Positions 37,728-47,380 of a stretch of 64,000 nucleotides of DNA are shown here, in pieces (positions within the stretch are counted from its first letter, which is position 1; every line of letters starts with the position of its first letter). Source of the stretch: Silene conica. Taxonomy: Eukaryota > Streptophyta > Magnoliopsida > Caryophyllales > Caryophyllaceae. Both the position numbers and the translations under genes were made by a program. The DNA lies in NCBI GenBank assembly GCA_029255685.2, contig CM055314.2:46086772-46150771 (forward strand), given 5' to 3'. The notes below the pieces were generated by a model. The model saw only the letters and a program-made list of their open reading frames with translations, was not told the origin of the DNA and searched no databases.

Positions 37728-38101
37728 TTGTATGACAATAGGTGGGTATGAGAGCTCTAGTCACTCCCCACTGACTGTGGCGCACATGTTGTATGTGTGT
37801 AGGTACACGAGGCTGTTTGCAGGGGGTTACGTTGAGGCTAGCGAGCGATGATCCTTCATCGATGATTCTACCCATTCGTTAGCTAGACCTTAGTTTTATG
37901 ATTTCAGTATTTTGTGCCTGTAGGGATATGCTATCCCGGGCTGGTCTTGTATAGTACTTAATACTTATTTATGTTTTATCTTCCGCATGTTTAGATTCGT
38001 TAACGCACCTCACATGTTTAGTTATGTTAAAAAGTTTTATTTCCGCTGCATTTTCAGTACTTTGTATGTTTTCTATTTCCGCTTTCGCGAGGGGTTTTAC
38101 A
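37728..38101 (+). mobile_element. Tekay LTR, right part (joins 16733-19095)
   Basis: Resumes the Tekay LTR after Copia C: TCACTCCCCACTGACTGTGG matches the complement of the young LTR near 23420, and the CTTTCGCGAGGGGTTTTACA end is the shared LTR terminus. It is followed not by Tekay leader sequence but by a Cassandra-like internal domain. Confidence 0.88.
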
Positions 38102-38813
38102 CTTGGTATCAGAGCAACCCTGCGACCGTCTAGTGAGCGCCCGTTGTAACACCCCAAGAGTATGAGAGGAAAGTTTTCCCACATCGGTAGAATGTGAGGC
38201 TTGTGATATGTTTATAATAGCTCCCACCCACCATTTAGTAACAAGGCCTTGTGCTTTTGGGCTTAAGTGAGGACAAATAATGGGCCCAAAAGTGTGCACC
38301 CATCTTATTGGGTTTGTGTTACGATAGTGGTGGGTCGGGTTGTTACAAATGGTATCAGAGCGACCCTGCGACCGTGTGGTGAGCCGGTGGTCGGGAGTAC
38401 CGGGTCACCCACCTAGCAGGGAAGATTCTGGGTTTGGCTATGGTCAAGTTTGAGGCACAACGAGGACGTTGTGTTCTTTAAGTGGGGGAGTTTGTAACAC
38501 CCCAAGAGTATGAGAGGAAAGTTGTCCCACATCGGTAGAATGTGAGGCTTGTGATATGTTTATAATAGCTCCCACCCACCATTTAGTAACAAGGCCTTGT
38601 GCTTTTGGGCTTAAGTGAGGACAAATAATGGGCCCAAAAGTGTGCACCCATCTTATTGGGTTTGTGTTACGATAGTGGTGGGTCGGGTTGTTACACCCGT
38701 GGTCTAGAGTACCCAGGGCACCAACCAAGCGGGGGGAGGATTCCTAGTTTGGCTCGGCTGCGGTCAGATGCTGCCAAGCGCAACGAGGACGTTGCGTTCT
38801 TCAAGTGGGGGTG
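38102..38813 (+). mobile_element. Cassandra-like internal domain fused to the Tekay LTR, interrupted by a TRIM
   Basis: 38102-38144 plus 38701-38813 (PBS TGGTATCAGAGC, CGACCGTCTAGTGAGC, GGTCTAGAGTACCC, CAACGAGGACGTTG, PPT AAGTGGGGGTG) align along their length with the Cassandra interior at 44804-44947. The leader of the young Tekay element is different after the PBS. So a Tekay LTR is joined to another element's interior at the PBS. The TRIM at 38145-38695 splits it. Confidence 0.8.
38145..38695 (+). mobile_element. Small TRIM retrotransposon (551 bp)
   Basis: LTRs of 203 bp (38145-38347, 38493-38695; TGTAACACCCCAAGAG ... GGGTTGTTACA) differ at one noticed base. PBS TGGTATCAGAGC is at 38350-38361 and PPT AAGTGGGGGAGTT at 38480-38492. 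A perfect duplication CCCGT flanks it (38140-38144, 38696-38700). The LTR carries CCCACATCGG and a TATA-like TTTATAATAG. No coding capacity, as in TRIMs generally. Its interior resembles that of Cassandra although the LTRs do not. Confidence 0.95.
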
Positions 38814-39050
38814 TGTAATATTCCATTGAACCGAATAGGATATTCCATTGATAGGCTTATTTGACTAGTGCTTAAATGGATTGAAAGTACTACTCATATC
38901 AAAAAAGTGCACTTTCTTTTCTGGTTATCCATGCGAAAGAACTCCAAAGTTAAGCGTGCTTGGCTGGGAGTAGTCTTAGGTTGGGTGACCTCCTGGGATG
39001 GTTCCCGGGATGCGCATGAGTGAGGACAAAATATGCTGAAAAGGACTCGT
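38814..39050 (+). repeat. Cassandra 5' LTR, left part (continues 44722-44803)
   Basis: Begins TGTAATATTCCATTG right after the PPT of the preceding interior. Split by the CACTA element; joined length 319 bp. It contains the 5S-rRNA-like block (38926-39015). The 3' LTR at 44948-45288 is its partner. Confidence 0.9.
38926..39015 (+). ncRNA. 5S rRNA-like segment in the Cassandra LTR (not a functional 5S gene)
   Basis: Contains AGTTAAGCGTGCTTGG (5S box A), GTCTTAGGTT (intermediate element, normally GTACTAGGAT) and GGGTGACCTCCTGGGA (box C). The 5' part of 5S rRNA is not recognisable. Cassandra TRIMs are known for carrying such Pol III-type promoter sequence in their LTRs. Confidence 0.88.
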
Positions 39051-39067
39051 CACTAGTACAAAAAGTG

Positions 39068-39660
39068 CTATTGACATCGCCACTATTACATCGGTTTTTA
39101 CTAAAACTGATGTAATTGATCTAATTTTTGTTATTTACATCGCTTCGAAATCAAAACCGATGTTAATTATATAATTTTACATCACTTCGAAATCAAAACC
39201 GATGTTAATTATATGATTTTACATCGATTTGATATAAAACCGATGTTAATGATAATTAAATGCATCGGTTAAGTAAAATGATGTTTAGCAATTTAGATAA
39301 TTTTTGTTATTTACATCGCTTTGAAATCATAACCGAGGTTAATTACATTAGTTTTACGTCGCTTTGTTATAAAACCAATGTTAATGATAATTAATTGCAT
39401 CGGTTGAAGTAAACTGATGTTTAGCAATTAAGTTATTTTTGTTATTTGCATCGCTTCGAAATCAAAACCGATATTAATTATATTATTATTACATCGATTT
39501 GTTTTAAAACCGATGTTAATGATAATTAATTATGAACCGATTTGTTTAGCAGTTAAGATGATAAAAATAATACATCGGTTAGTTATTAATTATTAATCAT
39601 GTAACAATTCTGCAAAAAATACATGATTACTTATCAATTATGAACCGATGTAACAATTTT
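39068..39660. repeat. Left subterminal repeat zone of the CACTA element
   Basis: About fifteen short motifs of the ACATCG(GTT) / AACCGATGT type in both orientations within 600 bp. Confidence 0.85.
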
Positions 39661-40257
39661 TTTTGTTAATTTTCCAATACCACAATTAATTAACTCCTAC
39701 TAACCAAAACCTATATATGATAATCTTCATAAATTATTAATTTTCCAAAACTAATAAAATTCACTTACTGGAATTTTCCAAAAATAATAAAATACACTTA
39801 CTGAAATTTTCCAAAATTAACAAAACTAATAAAATCCTCAAATTAAGCAAAACCTAAATTACCAAATCCTTAATTCTCAGAAATCATAAAGCACGATTAC
39901 CGCCTTTCACCTCCCCGGCATAGCACGATTACCTTCCGTTCGTCGTCTTCATCATCTTCAACAGTGAATTCATACTGTGCAAAGGTCAGTATCATCATCA
40001 ACAGTGAAAATCATTTTCCTTTAAGGTATTCTACTGTTTTCTGGATTATTGATTCCGGTAATTGTTGCATTCTAGTTCATGTTGTGTTGTTATTATGATT
40101 GAACTTGTTTAATTGATGAATTAATAATACTGTTTATCACCCCTCTTTTGAGCCTGAAATATCTGTGATGTCTATGCCAGTGTTGAACATTTGTCAGTAG
40201 ATAAATTCACGCCTGACCAGTGCTGTAGTAGGTTCAGAATCTTTCTGCTGTACTAAC

Positions 40258-40470
40258 AGTTGAAAAATAGATGCTGGGAAGTTTCTGCGTCTTGATCACA
40301 TATACATTTGTTATCTGCACTAATGTTCAGTCTATATAATTTGTCTTTCGTGTTGAAACCATTTTGGTGGTAAAGCCAAGCCATGAAGTCATGCTTAGGG
40401 ATAGACCATTTTTGCCAAACCAGATGAGTCCATTCTACTTCAGACTGCAGGGGAGCCAGCCAGTTGTACC
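40258..40470 (-). pseudogene. LINE-type reverse-transcriptase zinc-binding (zf-RVT) fragment
   Basis: The minus strand reads WLAPLQSEVEWTHLVWQKW, then SIPKHDFMAWLYHQNGFN, then TKDKLYRLNI and DQDAETSQHLFFNC. This is the zf-RVT domain found at the C-terminus of plant non-LTR reverse transcriptases. A short deletion removes residues between the two Cys of KCICDQD (usual form CxxC). No RT domain is nearby, so it is a captured or inserted scrap inside the CACTA element. Confidence 0.8.
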
Positions 40471-42510
40471 TTAGGTTGTCGACCTAGCGCGAATTCCATT
40501 CCTAATACTAGTATTGATTGAGGTTTATGGGAACACTACCAATAATACCTATGCCTTTTTTTAGTGAGCATGCCATCTTCAACACTCCTTTGTAAGAAAA
40601 AAGGATGTTGGTCAGTCACCTGATCCGGTTGCACGACTCTGGACTGTCGAGTCTTCACTATTTTAACTAGATATATAGAATGTTGATTATCACCCATGTC
40701 ATTGGTAGTCATCTGGACAGTGGACAATTGCTTGACCCGTGGGAGTGACAGGCTGTTAACCAGTTCATTTGCTGCAGGTATAGTATTCGGTGTAGGCTGT
40801 AGTATAGTATTCTGCTCATTTCCTGGAGCTCTTACAAAAAGGGATGTTACCTAGACTAAGAATGAATCCAATTAGTATGTTGCTATATACTCTTGATTCT
40901 GGTTAGAGACATCTCTTTTGTTTTCTTAATAGTTATATATTCTGTGATTGCATTGGTACATTCTATATTGATATCAAGATTATCCTTGGCAAACTAATAT
41001 ACTAATATTGAAGCTTTTGTAAATGTCAGATATCATCATCATTACAAACAACTCCACAAAACTCACAGTGGACATTTAGATTTGTGTGAGACCTGTAAAA
41101 GTAGCAATAAATTAATCTCAGGAGAAGGTAGTAACAAACAACAAAGTGACTTCTATCAGATAGACGTCTCTTATACATTGCCCTCATAAATTAATCGTGT
41201 GAATTATTGCATTCCCTCGATGTTGTATCTTTCCACATGCTTGAGTAGAAATGATTTCAATGCATCTCTGGTTGTGGCATAGTATAATCTTTTGCTTGAT
41301 ATATCTTGTCTGTTTTGATTAAAGTTGTTTGTGTGCTGTCCTGTTTATATTTTATTTTTACTTTATGGTGTTAGTAGTGGCATCTAATCTTTTTGAATTT
41401 TATTTGGGCATTAGAGTCCAATACTTTTATGAGTTGAATCTTCTGCTGTAACTATTGCTGATCAGGGTGCATTTTTGTAACATCAATGAGGGATCAAGGT
41501 CTTGTTCTAAAAATAATTCAGCCCTGCAACTTTGTTAATCTTGTCCTGTTTACTTGTACAATTTAGATTGCTACCACTATTTTTTTGTATCACTGCATCT
41601 ACTCTTGTATGTAAGTTTGCTTTTCATTTATATTTTATTTTTGGCAGAGCCATCCACTCACAAATATTAAGTAGCTCGGCTCTTCGAAAGATATTAGCAC
41701 TGGCATTAATCAAGATTAGTTTAATATACATGGAGCTCAAGAGAATTTACGATGTTTGACATGTTTGATGCTTCTTTTGCTCCCGCATTTGTTTCTCGTG
41801 CATTTGGATTGGATTTATATTTGCCAGATGCATGAGCCTTATAGTCTATTATCATCCTGGCTTTATTTACTCTCAAATATGTCTTTAGGTGAATTAGTTT
41901 GAGGAGTGAGCAGTTCCTTCTTTAGGTTTCTATTTCAGCTTTTTGGTCAAGATGTAGTAATATGGCTAATTTTTCATATATATGTCATAAACTTGCCCTC
42001 GGTAATAACAGTTGAACTGGAAGAATTGAATGCATATTCTTTAAGGACAGTTGCTTGCTTTGTTAAATGGTGTCATTTTAGGGGAAATGCCTCACGAAGA
42101 AGGTACAACAATAGCCTTACGTCATTGCAGCTGTGGATTGGTTGTGGGCACGCATAGCTGCAGCAGTTCTGTGGCCAATTCATGCATTAGCTAGAAAGCT
42201 TGTGTATAGTAAAATCCGATCTGCTATTGGGATTTCAAAGGTTGTCATTTTTCCCTAGGATTGATTATCTTTTGCAGTTATTTTAATTTGTTGTCCTTTG
42301 ATGTTATTGAGATTATTCCGCATGCAATTTTTAGTATTGGTCATTTCGAAATAGCCTCTTTATTCTGTGAACACATGGGTAAGGCTGCATAACTTAAATC
42401 ATTACCATTTGCAGGAGCCCTTGATGCATTAAGGTAATGTAATTGTTGTTGTATCCATTAGACCATTATATATTCAAAACCTGATATCTACTAATTCAGG
42501 AGGATATAGG

Positions 42511-43911
42511 TTGTTTACTATAGAAATCGAGAAGGTGGTCTATTGTTACAAAAGCCCGATTAAGCTGATAATCATGCTTGATGATACTAGGGAGATGTTT
42601 AGATATGAATGGTTAAATATATCTATACTTCAACTTTGGGGAAGGTATATTCTTTCCCATAATAATTCAATATGGCTTCCTTTACAAATGTGTGTATTTA
42701 TATACTTATTATATATTTTATTCTCATTATAATGTAGTTTCTTATATGACTATAGGACTCAACTTGGAGTGACGAAAAAACTAGTTGGATTTTTGTGTCC
42801 TGATAGACTTGCACATATTTGCATTCTGAGGTTGAGATGGAAAGATATGTGATGGGCGCTTTAAAGGATCAAGAAGAAAAGAGATATGTGATGGATGCTT
42901 TTTTTGAGGCGTGAGTATTACAATTTGTTTTTCTGCATTTCATTATTAGTTGGCTCACCTAATTAAAGGATTTATATGTTTTCTTATTTTATATAGCTTG
43001 CATTGGATGTTGGTTGTATTTTGTCTTGGAGATAACATTGCATATATTTTTGACTCGGATAAGGCGACATAAAAGAAATGGCAGATAAAAAGTTGTTTAT
43101 CATGGTAAGTTTAATTGATTACCTAACAGCATTAAATTATTGTTGTTTAGGTATGAATGATCGATAATATGATCACTTTTCATGTATTCGATTTCAGGGT
43201 TTGGAAAAGGTATTCTTTTACGGCTGGATTGCGTACCAAGTCAAAAAACATGAACTTCAAATAAAAATGATTGAGGTAACTTCCCTTAACCCGCCTTTAG
43301 TAACATCGTTTTGTTTGCTAATATTGTTATAGTGAGACCTTTTTTATTATGAAGTGTTGGTAAATTATACGGAGTATGTATTATTGTATTTGCAATAATA
43401 TGATTGAGGTTACGGTTGTAGAAGGCTAGAAGCTTTTCTGTAGTTGTTGAGTGAGATTGGTTATGGTTGTCACAATGAATTATTGATATTTGCAATAATA
43501 TGGTTAAGCTTAAGTTTAAGGTTATGGTTAGTCAGAATAATATATTCAGTTGACATATTGTACAGATGTAATGTTTGCTACTTAACTCTTAATTTTGTAT
43601 AAATGTAGTGTCCTCAACAGCCAGAGAGTTATGAGTGTGGTTATTATGTTATAAAGTGGATGTATGATATTACCATAAGGTACTCAACATCGGAGGACGA
43701 CTTAGAAAAGGTATATTATTGATCTCTTGTCTCGAACTGTTTGAATACTTATTTATATATATAAATATTGTTCGTAATTTTTAATTGCCTAAGCTCCCTT
43801 CCTAATAATTTGTGTTCTTTTACGTAGTGTATTTCAGGTTCGCAAATGACAATTGCACAAATGAACGAGGTTCGAGAGCTTTGGTCGTTGTATTTTGCAA
43901 AAAACGTTTAG
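42511..43911 (+). pseudogene. Ulp1-like (C48) cysteine protease gene carried by the CACTA element, decayed, with introns
   Basis: Exon-like pieces match Ulp1/SENP-type proteases common in plant CACTA and Mutator elements: YEWLNISILQLW (about 42600), KKLVGFLCPDR (about 42770), EALHWMLVVFCLGDN with catalytic His (codon 43001) and Asp in IFDSDK (43052), FYGWIAYQVKKHELQIKMIE (about 43215-43275), CPQQPESYECGYYVIKWMYD with the Gln and catalytic Cys (codon 43636), and a C-terminus NEVRELWSLYF ending in a stop at 43909-43911. Pieces end in plausible GT donors (GAGGC|GTGAGT, ATTGAG|GTAACT, GAAAAG|GTATAT). A frameshift is needed near 42830. These proteases cleave SUMO-type conjugates; the role in transposons is unknown. 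Confidence 0.75.
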
Positions 43912-44189
43912 TTTATGTATGGTTTAGATTTCTAGAAATTATTATATAGTGTTTTAGACTACTTTTATTCATGGATGCTTAGTCAAATATTATAGTAGTA
44001 TACGTTTTAAACTACTTTGAATGGACGAAATTGTAATACGCTTGATATTTTTTTTTGGTATAATATATAGTTGGGTTTGAATTCTTGGAAGGCATGAGAT
44101 GCACGGTTATTATTTGTATATTGATTCATTTTGCAGGTCTTCTTATAGTGTATGAATGTAAACATCACAAATAGGTTCCGATAAATTAT

Positions 44190-44705
44190 AGAATTTGAGT
44201 TGCTAGAATGAATATAAACCGATGTTACTGTCATTTAAATTACATCAGTTTTGAATATAAAGCGATGTTATTTTAATAAATAAAGATAATATTAACATCG
44301 GTTTCAGACCAAAGACGATGCAATCGACACATTATTAACATCGGTTTGCAACCAAAAACGATGTAATTCAGACACTATTAACATCGGTTTACACTTATAA
44401 CCGATGGTAATGGTATACTATTAACATCGCTTTTCACTTATGACCGATGATAATGGTATACTATTAACATCGCTTTTCACTTATAACCGATGCTAATGGT
44501 ATACTATTAACATCGTTTTTCACTTCTAACCGATGGTAATGGTATACTATTAACATCGCTTTTTCACTTATAACCGATGTTAATGGTATACTATTAACAT
44601 CGCTTTCAGAAACGATGTAAAGGGAAAAATACTCTAAATGTCGCCCCCAGATACATCGCCAAAAAGCGATGTAAATGAGCCAAAATAAGCGATGTCAATG
44701 AGCCT
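44190..44705. repeat. Right subterminal repeat zone of the CACTA element
   Basis: Tandem units of about 46-50 bp of the form ATTAACATCG, CTTATAACCGATG, TAATGGTATACT, repeated about five times at 44380-44610, plus flanking ACATCG motifs. Confidence 0.85.
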
Positions 44706-44721
44706 TTTTTTACTAGTGCGT

Positions 44722-45288
44722 GTTGGTCTGTGGGGCCAATACATAGCCTGGCGAGCTACCGTGGCTAACATTTCCGGTCCTAGGTTTGGGTCGGGGTGTT
44801 ACAAATGGTATCAGAGCAACCCTACGACCGTCTGGTGAGCGGTCTGGAGTACCCGGGGCACCAACCAAGCGGGGGAGGATTCCTGGCTCGGCTGCGGTCG
44901 GATGCTGCCAGGCGCAACGAGGACGTTGCGTTCTTCAAGTGGGGGTGTGTAATACTCCATTGAAGCGAATAGGATATTCGGGTGGGGTAACTCCTTGAAG
45001 AGGTCCCTTGATAGGCTTATATGACTAGTGCTAAAAGGGATTGAAAGTACTACTCATATCAACAAAAGTGCACTTTCTTTTCTGCTTATCCATGCGAAAG
45101 AATTCCAAAGTTAAGCGTGCTTGGCTGGGAGTAGTCTTAGGATGGGTGACCTCCTGGGAAGGTTCCCGGGATGCGCATGAGTGAGGACAAAATGCGCTGG
45201 AAAGGACTCGTGTTGGTCTGCCAGTACATAGCCTGGCGAGCTATCGTGGCCAACATTTCCGGTCCTAGGTTTGGGCCGGGATGTTACA
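44722..45288 (+). mobile_element. Cassandra TRIM: end of 5' LTR, interior, 3' LTR
   Basis: 44722-44803 completes the 5' LTR after the CACTA insertion (end GGGGTGTTACA). The interior 44804-44947 holds a PBS (44806-44817) and a PPT AAGTGGGGGTG (44937-44947). The 3' LTR is 44948-45288 (341 bp) and carries about 20 bp absent from the 5' LTR near 44980. No coding capacity. The 3' LTR abuts a Copia pol fragment whose integrase-RT linker is interrupted at 45289. Confidence 0.9.
45090..45176 (+). ncRNA. 5S rRNA-like segment in the Cassandra 3' LTR
   Basis: AGTTAAGCGTGCTTGG (box A), GTCTTAGGAT and GGGTGACCTCCTGGGAAG (box C, matching plant 5S). Closer to 5S than the 5' LTR copy. Only the 3' two-thirds of 5S resemblance is present. 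Confidence 0.88.
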
Positions 45289-46322
45289 ACCATAACAGAT
45301 GTGGAAGGAACACTTTCTTCCATCATACTGTTGGTTTCTGGTTCTTGAACCTCTGACAGATCAAAAGTACTACTACTTTGTTTGTTCGAGAGAAACTCTT
45401 TCTCTAGAAACTTTGCACTAGCCGCAACAAAAACTCTTTGTTCGGTAGGTGAGTAAAAGTAGTGACCAAAAATTCCTTTTGGATAACCTACAAAGTAAGT
45501 CTTGACCGATCTTGGGCCTAGCTTGTCTTCGTCTCTCCACTTGACATAAGCTTCACAGCCCCAAACCCGAATAAAAGACAAGTCAGGAACTTTTCCTTTC
45601 CACATCTCATATGGAGTCTTGTCCACGGCTTAAGTCGGACATCGGTTGAGTATTAGAGTAGCCGATTGAAGAGAAAATCCCCATAATGAATCAGGCACAA
45701 CCGTGTGACTCATCATGGATCGAACCATATCTAATAGAGTTCGGTTTCTCCGTTCGGATACACCATTTATTTGTGGTGTTCCAGGTGGAGTCAACTATGA
45801 TACAATACCACAATCTTTTAGGTGTTGATCAAACTCAGTCGAAAGATATTCGCCACCACGAACAGATCGAAGTGCTTTAATCTTCTTATCCAATTAGTTC
45901 TCAACCTTGTTTTGGAATTCTTTGAACTTTTCGAAGGATTCACTTTTATGTTTCATCAAGTAGACATACCCGTATCTACTCAAATCATCCGTAAAAGTGA
46001 TAAAATATCTACAGCCGTCTCTTGATGTGATTGTCATAGGACCACACACATCTGTATGTATAAGTCCTAAAAGATCACTAGCTCGCATCCCAATACCTTT
46101 AAAGGATATACGAATCATCTTTCCGATGAGACATGATCCACACGTACCAATTGATTCGTAATGAAATGGTGGTATTGACCCATTCTTAATGAGTTTTTCT
46201 ACGCGTTTTTCATTGATGTGTCTCATTCGACAGTGCCATAAATACGTTTGTTTTTATCACCTGTTTTAACCTTTTTATTATTCACATGATAAACCTCGGC
46301 GGTTTGGTCTAAAACATATATT
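45289..46322 (-). pseudogene. Copia pol fragment (integrase), truncated on both sides
   Basis: The minus strand runs from the pre-integrase region (YHVNNKKV at about 46280) through the zinc site MRHINEKR ... CGSCLIGKM, TDVCGPMTI and VSERRNRT to FIRVWGCEAYVKWRDEDKL and the linker EESVPSTSV. It is related to Copia A/B but diverged. Stops occur near 45896, 45798 and 45632. The second catalytic acid has changed: RSVRGGEY for RSDRGGEY. The downstream end is cut by Cassandra (45288), the upstream end by the Gypsy LTR remnant at 46323. Confidence 0.88.
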
Positions 46323-46532
46323 GTAAAACATATTAGTGGTGGTCGTGGGTGGCTTGGTCGGTGGTGGTGACGTTGTGAAGTAGGTTGGTCAGGGGCTGTT
46401 GTATCAAATGTTTTGGGGCTATTGTGTACGTGATTAACATATCACTGTTGTTGTCCTTGTTGTTATTGTGTGTTATTATTATTATTACTATTATTATACT
46501 ATTATTGGTGTTATTGTTGTTGTTTGCCAACA

Positions 46533-46533
<1 letters not shown>

Positions 46534-46601
<68 letters not shown>
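46534..46601. repeat. (ATT)n microsatellite
   Basis: About 22 uninterrupted ATT units inside the Gypsy LTR. Confidence 0.97.
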
Positions 46602-46604
<3 letters not shown>

Positions 46605-46660
46605 TATCCTTAATATTGTTATTGGTATTAGCATGATTATTGTTATGACGACTATTATTG

Positions 46661-47380
46661 TTTTTTTTGGTGAAATGTGAGTATATATTATATCGTAGAC
46701 AAAGATTACAAGGAGGTAAGGGGTTCAAGCTCCCTTACAAGCATTACATCTAAGGAATTCTATTGTGAAACCATTCAATACATTTCTGATCATTTGTCTC
46801 TTCTATTCTTTTTTGTTACCTACTCTTAATCTCTTTTGCAATGCTTTCAGCCACATTCTCTAGTCTATTCATATACTCATGAATCCCTGGTCCATTCCTT
46901 TGCATCCATATATGATATTGGAATGCATTATAGACTGCCACCCTTGCCTTCCATATAGCTGATTTCCTCTTCCATGTGCTTATGTCTGTCACACAAGGAA
47001 AATGTCTCCCAAGCCAGTGTAGGATATATTGCTTCACCATATTAGTATACTGACATTCATCAAAGATATGATCAATGGTTTCTGGTTGGTCCTGGCATAA
47101 TAAGCAGAAGTCATCAGCATAACATCCAATTCTGGATAGCTTACTCTTAGTGTTCATTCCTTCCTGTAATCTGAGCCATGTAATCATAGAATGTTTTGGG
47201 ACATTCCAGCTGTTCCAAACTGCTGCTGCCCAAGTTTTATCTGGTCCAGTTGGACACAGCCAGTTATAGCCAGCTTTGACAGTATAGCCATTTGTGTTAC
47301 TAGTCCATATATTATCAGTAAAATCTGCCTTGAGAGCTTCTTTGGTTTTGCAGATACTTTTCCAGACCCAAGGAGGACGA
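46661..47380 (-). mobile_element. 5'-truncated LINE 3' fragment
   Basis: The minus strand reads from WVWKSICKTKEALKADF through VWNSWNVPKHSMITWLRLQ, CLLCQDQPETIDHIFDECQY and WKRKSAIWKARVAVYNAF, ending in a stop at about 46816. This is the zf-RVT C-terminus of a plant LINE ORF2, uninterrupted over about 185 codons. A T-run at 46661-46668 marks the poly(A) tail in minus orientation. Similar GACGA-TATTATT sequence borders both sides (46648-46660; 47377-47389), an imperfect target-site duplication. RT and endonuclease parts are absent, as expected for 5' truncation. Confidence 0.85.

Larger units (their letters stand above)
39051..44718 (+). mobile_element. CACTA (En/Spm) transposon, 5668 bp
   Basis: Terminal inverted repeats CACTAGTACAAAAAG (left) and the complement of CACTAGTAAAAAAAGG (right) continue into TTGACATCGC on both sides, about 30 bp with few mismatches. 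A 3-bp duplication CGT flanks it (39048-39050, 44719-44721), as expected for CACTA. Subterminal arrays of ACATCGGTT/AACCGATGT motifs lie at 39068-39660 and 44190-44705, the usual transposase-binding zone. No transposase gene was recognised; the interior holds a LINE-type fragment (40258-40470, minus strand) and a decayed Ulp1-like gene (42511-43911). Strand is set by the latter. Confidence 0.95.

Noticed and set aside
40536-42732. Host gene inside the CACTA element upstream of the Ulp1 part
   Set aside because: Frames are short and show no recognisable domain apart from the LINE scrap at 40258-40470; nothing supports a separate gene.
38926-45176. Genuine 5S rRNA genes
   Set aside because: Only the box A to box C part resembles 5S; the 5' third is missing, and both copies lie at the same place in Cassandra LTRs.
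46333-46728. Poly-Asn, poly-Leu or poly-Ile proteins
   Set aside because: Produced by the (ATT)n microsatellite in different frames.
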